From Mytilus galloprovincialis (lineage: Eukaryota > Mollusca > Bivalvia > Mytilida > Mytilidae), in NCBI RefSeq assembly GCF_965363235.1, contig NC_134851.1, positions 37,228,321 to 37,292,320 of the forward strand: a stretch of DNA of 64,000 nt. The letters run 5' to 3'. A program made the translations under genes and the position numbers. Positions 62,101 to 64,000 of this stretch are shown in pieces. A model generated the notes under the pieces. The model saw only the letters and a list, made by a program, of their open reading frames with translations, was not told where the DNA came from and did no database searches. Position 1 is the stretch's first letter; every line of letters starts with the position of its first letter.

Positions 62101-62657
62101 ACTGTCATATTCCTGACATGATACAGGCATTTTTATGAAAAAAAACGGTGGATTAAACCTGGTGTTATAGCTAGCTAAACCTCTCACTTTCATAAGTGAA
62201 TAATATTGACAACATAGTGTGAACAAAACCGACAGACATAATAGTTTAAAATGTCAAAAACAAGGGTACAAAAGTCAACGTTGAGTTATAATCATTGACA
62301 CACATTGATATTACTGTATCCTGTAATATACTATAAAACCAAAGCATATATATTTTGTTGATGGAAGTTTTGAATTTTCGATGTTAAGTTTCATAAAAAT
62401 GTATACAAATATATCATCCGAAATGTTAAACGAACCTTTTTCTTACGAATATAAAAATCGTTTATGTAATATATCTGTTTTGAATAAAGAAAAGACTGCT
62501 AGTGTTCCTTATATCATAATATCGTTGAGATTTCATATTCATTTTACAGCAATCAAATAGATTTAAAGGAAATGTCAATAGAGGAACAGTGAATCATAAT
62601 AACATGATGTCAGGAAATGCAACAAGAAATCAAACGACAATGAAAATTCGTTACTGA
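35070..62657 (+). CDS. Membrane-anchored ADAMTS-like zinc metalloprotease (M12B), 23 exons, 1000 aa
   Basis: Spliced gene assembled by hand from GT/AG boundaries. The coding exons sum to 3000 nt plus a stop, with phases consistent at every junction. Layout by residue: signal peptide 1-16; propeptide to RHRR 183-186; reprolysin-type catalytic domain about 187-424, with H359, E360, H363 and H369 in HELGHSLSSQHD and Met-turn M384; three disintegrin-like (ADAM_CR_2 type) modules at about 445-524, 525-604 and 605-685; six-cysteine ShKT-like segment 688-726; Thr-rich stalk about 730-915; transmembrane helix about 927-949; cytosolic tail to 1000. By family knowledge it should be a secretory-pathway zymogen activated by a furin-like protease, acting on extracellular or cell-surface proteins; its substrate is unknown. 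The Gly usual at position 8 of HExxHxxGxxHD is Ser. ADAMTS proteins also vary here, so activity is plausible. No thrombospondin repeat was found, and the transmembrane anchor is unusual for ADAMTS. Exon boundaries are unconfirmed by RNA. Confidence 0.9.
35736..35935 (+). CDS. Protease exon 2: propeptide, N-terminal part
   Basis: The acceptor TATAG opens the exon, which completes an Asp codon from exon 1 and ends in phase 0 before GTATGA. It encodes residues 30-96, including an early basic RHRR at 38-41 and a beta-strand-rich DLEFLIERSKVHLHL segment like M12B propeptides. It has no cysteine. Confidence 0.85.
36418..36495 (+). CDS. Protease exon 3: propeptide
   Basis: A 26-codon, phase 0-0 exon between TAATAG and GTAGTA. 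It contains STFYQDRINGASFALQF, similar in position and character to the core of M12B propeptides. Confidence 0.82.
36545..36660 (+). repeat. Partial copy of the 364-bp family in intron 3
   Basis: TACTAAGGCTTTTCTACTTC, GATTACCTCAGCTGTATTTG and GTGCTCTTCAACTTCGTACT match the intron 21 array. Confidence 0.75.
37258..37625 (-). repeat. Full reverse copy of the 364-bp family in intron 3
   Basis: Reverse complement of the array in intron 21, from CTATGATTAGTTTATTCC back to CACTTGGTCGATGCCCCTGC. It includes GACGAAACGCGTGTCTAGCG. Confidence 0.8.
37981..38128 (+). CDS. Protease exon 4: propeptide, C-terminal part
   Basis: Begins after a clean TTGCAG acceptor in phase 0 and ends in phase 1 before GTATGT. 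It encodes residues 123-171, including GSFIRNGEGYFLQTA, the 'G.I...dg.Y.i.p' type stretch of reprolysin propeptides. No cysteine-switch Cys is present anywhere in the propeptide. Confidence 0.88.
38157..39234. mobile_element. 1,078-bp transposon-like element in intron 4
   Basis: The left end CACGGTAGGTATAGAGTCCG and the right end (reverse) CACGGTAGGTATAGTGTCCG form inverted repeats of about 40 bp running into GATCGTGGTTTTTCGAG. Subterminal TTTTTCGAGTG copies follow on both sides. It starts only 28 bp after the donor of exon 4. No transposase ORF; target duplication unclear. Confidence 0.75.
39285..39600 (+). repeat. Dispersed repeat in intron 4
   Basis: GTGTAAGTGCCAATGAGACA, GGTCAAAGTACGGTCTTCAA and GACTTAGGACAGGTGCA; the same family as 18,255 and 25,925. 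Confidence 0.7.
40375..40870 (+). repeat. Dispersed repeat in intron 4, complete-looking copy
   Basis: Contains AACTATAGGTCATTGTATGA, AGGCTCCTGATTTTGGACAG, CCCCAACCCTCCCC and TTGGACAGTGGCATAAG. It serves as the unexpanded reference for the 55-bp minisatellite at 26.2 kb. Confidence 0.7.
41070..41172 (+). CDS. Protease exon 5: furin site and start of catalytic domain
   Basis: A 103-nt exon between TTTCAG and GTAAGT, phase 1 to phase 2. It encodes RHRR at residues 183-186, the expected proprotein convertase site, then YQIELLMVCDYTVYN, the first beta strand of an M12B domain. It is read only when the split codons are joined. Confidence 0.87.
41621..41759. repeat. Foldback palindrome in intron 5, 139 bp
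   Basis: ATTGAATGCTTCTTTTTGTA pairs with TACAAAAAGAAGCATTCAAT, and GTAAAAGCGTTGACCG with CGGTCAACGCTTTTAC. It ends 125 bp before exon 6. Confidence 0.85.
41884..41977 (+). CDS. Protease exon 6: catalytic domain
   Basis: Residues 206-237. It starts after TTCTTAG in phase 2, and the frame is then open through FWYTQSTKSTD and IRQFYAFVING, the helix that follows the first catalytic strand in reprolysins. It ends in phase 0 at GTCTGT, a weaker donor. Confidence 0.82.
42532..42609 (+). CDS. Protease exon 7: catalytic domain
   Basis: A 26-codon, phase 0-0 exon between TTTTTCAG and GTAAGA. It encodes MDAVYKNIQTTSYTIAVLFS, then LIISK, matching the 'vN.vy....l...i.l.l..i.i' strand of M12B domains. 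Confidence 0.85.
43725..43879 (+). CDS. Protease exon 8: catalytic domain
   Basis: 155 nt, phase 0 to phase 2, between TTTTACAG and GTAAAT. It encodes a loop followed by LDKFKTWIK and LPVHDHAMLFSK, which corresponds to the 'f..W....l......DhA.L.T' region of reprolysins. Confidence 0.88.
44026..44450. mobile_element. Foldback element in intron 8, about 425 bp
   Basis: CATACGGAGTATCTATCTCC, then CAATTGG and TATTCCCGAGC, are matched inverted by GCTCGGGAATA, CAATTGGGAG and TTTACTCCGTATG. The interior shares TCTAATTCGGTAAGTCACATTC with the 2,400-2,830 repeat. Confidence 0.75.
44759..44799 (+). CDS. Protease exon 9: short catalytic exon
   Basis: A 41-nt exon between TTTTAG and GTAATT, phase 2 to phase 1. 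It encodes KFDLVGNNGSHDVA, joining the DHAMLF strand to GLAYVG of exon 10. Automated prediction could easily miss it, but both reading-frame phases require it. Confidence 0.82.
45160..45265 (+). CDS. Protease exon 10: zinc-binding HELGH
   Basis: Encodes GLAYVGAICGE, then a variable loop, then TTSHELGHS, residues 329-364. H359 and H363 are zinc ligands and E360 is the general base by family knowledge. The intron splits the active-site motif after the second His, in phase 2. Acceptor GAAAAG has no strong pyrimidine tract; donor GTAAAC. Confidence 0.93.
45632..45761. mobile_element. 130-bp MITE-like element in intron 10
   Basis: Ends GGGTGTTTGGATACACGCC and GGCGTATATCCAAACACACCC. A third internal CCTCAGGCGTATATCCAAAC lies between, and ACCATAGGTACCTATGGT forms the centre. 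AAAG on both sides is a possible target duplication. Confidence 0.75.
45762..49334 (+). other. Remainder of intron 10
   Basis: The largest intron of the gene. It holds the transposon-like coding relic near 46.4-47.1 kb and a repeat fragment at 47,210-47,310. The rest shows no recognised feature. Confidence 0.5.
46405..46680 (+). pseudogene. Possible decayed transposon-derived coding fragment in intron 10
   Basis: One frame from about 46,410 reads AVGKRKDGVYRRLVDEYEK, then TKYHKSCYKYIKSKH, then a stop and a frame change. YHKSCY-type motifs occur in uncharacterised, transposon-derived proteins of invertebrates. A second open stretch at about 46,825-47,082 (FSNISTIKDDVTVQKEVFWL) may belong to the same relic. 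Family not identified. Confidence 0.35.
49335..49499 (+). CDS. Protease exon 11: third zinc ligand and Met-turn
   Basis: Completes HELGHSLSSQHD with H369 and D370, then a short loop, then GYVMAAVS with Met-turn M384. It ends with WIFSNCSTNYF, like the 'FS.CS..y' end of M12B domains. Acceptor TTTCTAG, donor GTAAGT; phase 2 to phase 2. It follows the largest intron of the gene (4,069 bp). Confidence 0.93.
49930..50074 (+). CDS. Protease exon 12: end of catalytic domain and start of disintegrin-like module 1
   Basis: Encodes the catalytic-end NKNCM, a linker, and then GQAFDADAQCKLTHG and SSSVCK, the opening of an ADAMTS disintegrin-like module with Cys 455 and 466. In modules 2 and 3 the equivalent piece is a separate 68-nt exon. 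Confidence 0.9.
50468..50587 (+). CDS. Protease exon 13: disintegrin-like module 1, middle
   Basis: 40 codons, phase 0-0, with four cysteines: TICNRMYCKDP, SSKC and TVCGNKK. This matches the 'C..LWC......C......dGT.Cg..k' core of ADAMTS modules. The 3' end and donor of this exon have been copied many times in the following intron. Confidence 0.9.
50588..51715 (+). repeat. 46-47 bp intronic minisatellite derived from the exon 13 / donor junction
   Basis: Each unit repeats the last 22 nt of exon 13 (ACTGTGTGTGGGAACAAAAA and flanks), the GTAA donor and the first 20-25 nt of the intron (CATTGTAGATCTTGACAATA). There are roughly 20 units. Two longer partial copies of exon 13 (about 51,111-51,192 and 51,405-51,486) are embedded; both carry changes, and the second has CTAA instead of a GTAA donor. 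Confidence 0.85.
51716..52548 (+). other. Remainder of intron 13
   Basis: AT-rich intron after the minisatellite. No feature recognised. Confidence 0.5.
52549..52600 (+). CDS. Protease exon 14: disintegrin-like module 1, end
   Basis: 52 nt encoding WCVYGVCTKDANAPVSN, the closing 'WC..G.C' of the module. Phase 0 to phase 1; acceptor TTGTTTAG, donor GTAAAT. Confidence 0.88.
53079..53146 (+). CDS. Protease exon 15: disintegrin-like module 2, start
   Basis: 68 nt, phase 1 to phase 0. It encodes AGQLYDPDTQCRHIYG, then SSSELCR with Cys 535 and 546. It is nearly the same as exon 18. Confidence 0.9.
53531..53650 (+). CDS. Protease exon 16: disintegrin-like module 2, middle
   Basis: 40 codons, phase 0-0, with GIYKGNLTYICGRLYCKDP, a Cys at 572 in KSCKQ, and TQCGNKK. 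All four cysteines are intact. Acceptor TTCAG, donor GTAAGT. Confidence 0.9.
54561..54612 (+). CDS. Protease exon 17: disintegrin-like module 2, end
   Basis: 52 nt encoding WCVDGACTFDTKAPESN, phase 0 to phase 1, between TTCCAG and GTAAGT. Confidence 0.9.
55423..55490 (+). CDS. Protease exon 18: disintegrin-like module 3, start
   Basis: Encodes AGQLYDPDTQCRHIYG and NSSELSR. The cysteine that ends this exon in modules 1 and 2 is Ser 626 here. Phase 1 to phase 0, donor GTAAGT. Confidence 0.87.
56560..56710 (+). repeat. Partial 364-bp family copy in intron 18
   Basis: GAGCGTCACTGATGAGTCGT, GACGAAACGTGTGTCTGGCG and GTATCTATGATGAATTTAT. It lies about 100 bp before exon 19. Confidence 0.75.
56810..56932 (+). 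CDS. Protease exon 19: disintegrin-like module 3, middle
   Basis: 41 codons with SICGELNCKDPN, NSYIQTEAA and TQCGNKK. The Cys of the KSCKQ position is Tyr 652, so this module keeps six of eight cysteines overall. It is one codon longer than exon 16. Acceptor CTCTTAG, donor GTAAGT. Confidence 0.87.
57704..57755 (+). CDS. Protease exon 20: disintegrin-like module 3, end
   Basis: 52 nt encoding WCVDGACTFDVKAPSGI, phase 0 to phase 1, between TTTTCAG and GTAAGT. The same size as exons 14 and 17. Confidence 0.9.
57935..58270 (+). repeat. Dispersed repeat in intron 20
   Basis: CATCAACAAACGACAGCCAC, GGACAAACACATACATACAG and CGGGATCCCAACCCTTCCC. Same family as 40,375-40,730. Confidence 0.7.
59121..59837 (+). 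CDS. Protease exon 21: six-cysteine ShKT-like segment and Thr-rich stalk
   Basis: The longest exon, 717 nt, phase 1 to phase 1. It opens with DNCLFGDERGD and runs to KCCASC, giving cysteines 688, 704, 715, 722, 723 and 726, a pattern resembling an ShKT knot (tentative). About 190 residues dominated by Thr, Pro, Ile and Ser follow, with PTTT units, suited to dense O-glycosylation and an extended stalk. The acceptor is placed at TTGTATAG because it alone joins the phase and precedes the first Cys. A long open frame on the other strand, rich in Val and Gly, is a shadow of the Thr repeats. Confidence 0.85.
59236..59770 (+). repeat. Coding minisatellite of the Thr-rich stalk
   Basis: Tandem ACAACGACCACAATACCT-like units of about 18-27 bp, encoding PTTTTI/PTTTGI variants. 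Repeat number is probably polymorphic. All three plus-strand frames and one minus-strand frame stay open here because of the repeat, so extra ORFs in this span are artefacts. Confidence 0.85.
60751..61793 (+). repeat. Three tandem 364-bp units in intron 21
   Basis: GTATCACAAGCCCAG(T/A)AGT begins units at 60,751, 61,115 and 61,479, an exact 364-bp spacing twice. Each holds TTTTGTGCTGACAGGAATTG, TCTACCTCAGG, AACTTCGTACTTTATTTGGC and GACGAAACGCGCGTCTGGCG, and the junctions carry CTGCTGGTGGAGATTTATTT. Units 1 and 2 are almost identical; unit 3 is slightly diverged. The array ends 39 bp before exon 22. Confidence 0.9.
61833..61954 (+). CDS. Protease exon 22: transmembrane helix
   Basis: Phase 1 to phase 0, between TTTCACAG and GTAAAC. 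It encodes VLIAVGTGFAVLISLVLIF and then IVVC, a 23-residue hydrophobic helix. RKKIRR follows, a basic stop-transfer signal that places the C terminus in the cytosol. Confidence 0.88.
62550..62657 (+). CDS. Protease exon 23: cytosolic tail and stop
   Basis: Encodes 35 residues, rich in Asn, Arg and Met, ending MKIRY and then TGA at 62,655-62,657. Acceptor TTTTACAG. No recognised signalling motif. Confidence 0.85.
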   Translation, partial: QSNRFKGNVNRGTVNHNNMMSGNATRNQTTMKIRY

Positions 62658-64000
62658 TCAAGAAAAACAATGCCTAAACATTTATGATTATTCAGTAGTT
62701 TTGTCAACGAAGATACTCAAATACCATTGCTTGTATCCATAACTATTCTACTCACTTCATGCATTTTGTGTTCACGTTTGTTTAAACGATTTTATTGGAA
62801 ACAGTCTCTAACTTTAAAAAAAAAAATTAAACAATGCAAGTTCGATCGTACAAAACAAAATTACATATTTCAGACAAATGTGATATTTTTATAGAATTAA
62901 AATGTATATAGAGCTAAAGTTTTGTTTATGTTAATTTAAATTTCCAAAATGTTTTATAATTACCTTTATATATGACGTTTGTTTTATCTCTCCAAAGCAA
63001 TACGGCTAGAAAATAAAATCAGCAGTGATCTTTTTTATTTTAACGACGTACAATGTGAAAGTCCATTTGCACGAATATTGTTATTATATAATTTGAAAAT
63101 AAGCATTGCATACTTTATATTTTAAATATTAAAAATGCTTTTGCTATTAGGGAATATTTTCATCTACTTTACATTTTTGTTTTTGTTTTATCTTTTTGTA
63201 AAGTGTGTTTGACAGATAAAGAAACATTTTTGATTGATAGTTCATTGCAAATGTAAGGATTAGAATTCTGTAGAAATGTAGAGGTATACCTTGGTCTTAT
63301 TAGATAACTCTAAATGGAAATCATTTGTGCATTATAACTCAGCAGTTACTTGTATGGTATCTAAGCATTTATGCTATATGTATATTGTTTTCATTTTATT
63401 ATATATGAGAACAATTTAGTAGCAACTAATTATGAAAAAATAAGACAAGTTTGACCCTGACGATAAAACTATGACATTTCTATGTTACTGTGTTCCTTAT
63501 TGCTTTTTCGTTCAATGTTTTTTCCATCAATTATGCCGTTATTTTTCTCGTTTGAATTGTATTTCATTTGTCATGTCGAGGCCTTTTATAGCTGACTATA
63601 TTGTATCGGCTTTGTACATTGTTGAAGGCCGTACGATGACCTATTGTTGAGCATACCCAACTTCTTTTTATATGGAGTTTTAGGAAGGACTATTGGCATC
63701 ATGAAAAGAAAGTCATTAAAGTTTTTAAAGGTACAAAACAATAAATTTATAACGTTTTAGTGCTTGAACCCTGCTTTTCGATATTCTATAAGATATGACT
63801 TTAACAACCATCAAACACCAGTCTGAAATGCTTACAGACAACCTACATGAGTAAAACAATCGTAGTACTTATAGTGACAGATTGTCTTGTTCATTTTCGG
63901 TGCACTTAAATTCGGCGTGTACTAAATTAAAGTTTGAGAGAATTTTGCAGCTAAATGATGGGGCACCAACTGTGTGCACCTGTTGTTACGTCAATTTGAT
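62658..64000 (+). other. 3' UTR and downstream flank of the protease gene
   Basis: AT-rich and non-coding. A possible polyadenylation signal AATAAA is at 63,012-63,017 and another near 63,740; the true 3' end is undetermined. A dispersed-repeat fragment with GTTGAAGGCCGTACGATGAC lies at about 63,590-63,670, so a transcript end before it is more likely. Confidence 0.45.

Overview
The window is eukaryotic and AT-rich. Single ORFs are short, introns have GT/AG boundaries, and dispersed and foldback repeats are dense. Several repeat families here look to me like those common in bivalve genomes, especially mussels (Mytilus): the 'GACGAAACGCGCGTCTGGCG' family, the 'GGCGGATCCAG' foldback and the 'ACGTCCAGTGG' fragments. 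The bivalve assignment is an inference from recall, not from a search.

One gene can be reconstructed in full. It lies on the + strand from 35,070 to 62,657 and has 23 coding exons whose phases all join. The exons sum to exactly 1000 codons plus a stop. The product is a zinc metalloprotease of the reprolysin / ADAMTS-like type (M12B). In order it has a signal peptide, a propeptide ending at an RHRR furin-type site, a catalytic domain with HELGHSLSSQHD and a Met-turn, three tandem ADAMTS-type disintegrin-like modules (three exons per module for copies 2 and 3), a six-cysteine ShKT-like knot, a roughly 190-residue Thr-rich mucin-like stalk, a transmembrane helix and a 51-residue basic tail. No thrombospondin type 1 repeat is visible. 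A membrane-anchored protein with triplicated modules is unlike the soluble vertebrate ADAMTS layout and is the main biological finding. Module 3 has lost two of eight cysteines together.

Layout: 1-34,500 is intergenic and repeat-rich. It holds a dead copy of the gene's promoter and first exon (about 1,643-2,222, with a lost TATA box and a 1-nt frameshift), a decayed retrotransposon tail (about 5,702-5,870), several long foldback palindromes, and non-coding DNA-transposon-like elements with subterminal repeat arrays (9.1-9.8, 15.4-16.2 and 17.9-19.2 kb). It also holds a 55-bp minisatellite grown from part of a dispersed repeat (26.2-26.9 kb) and several tandem duplications. From 35,070 to 62,657 is the protease gene, whose introns carry further elements. 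One intronic minisatellite was spawned from an exon/donor junction, and a 364-bp unit is tandemly triplicated. From 62,658 to 64,000 is the 3' UTR and flank. I recognised no tRNA, rRNA, CRISPR or operon-like feature.
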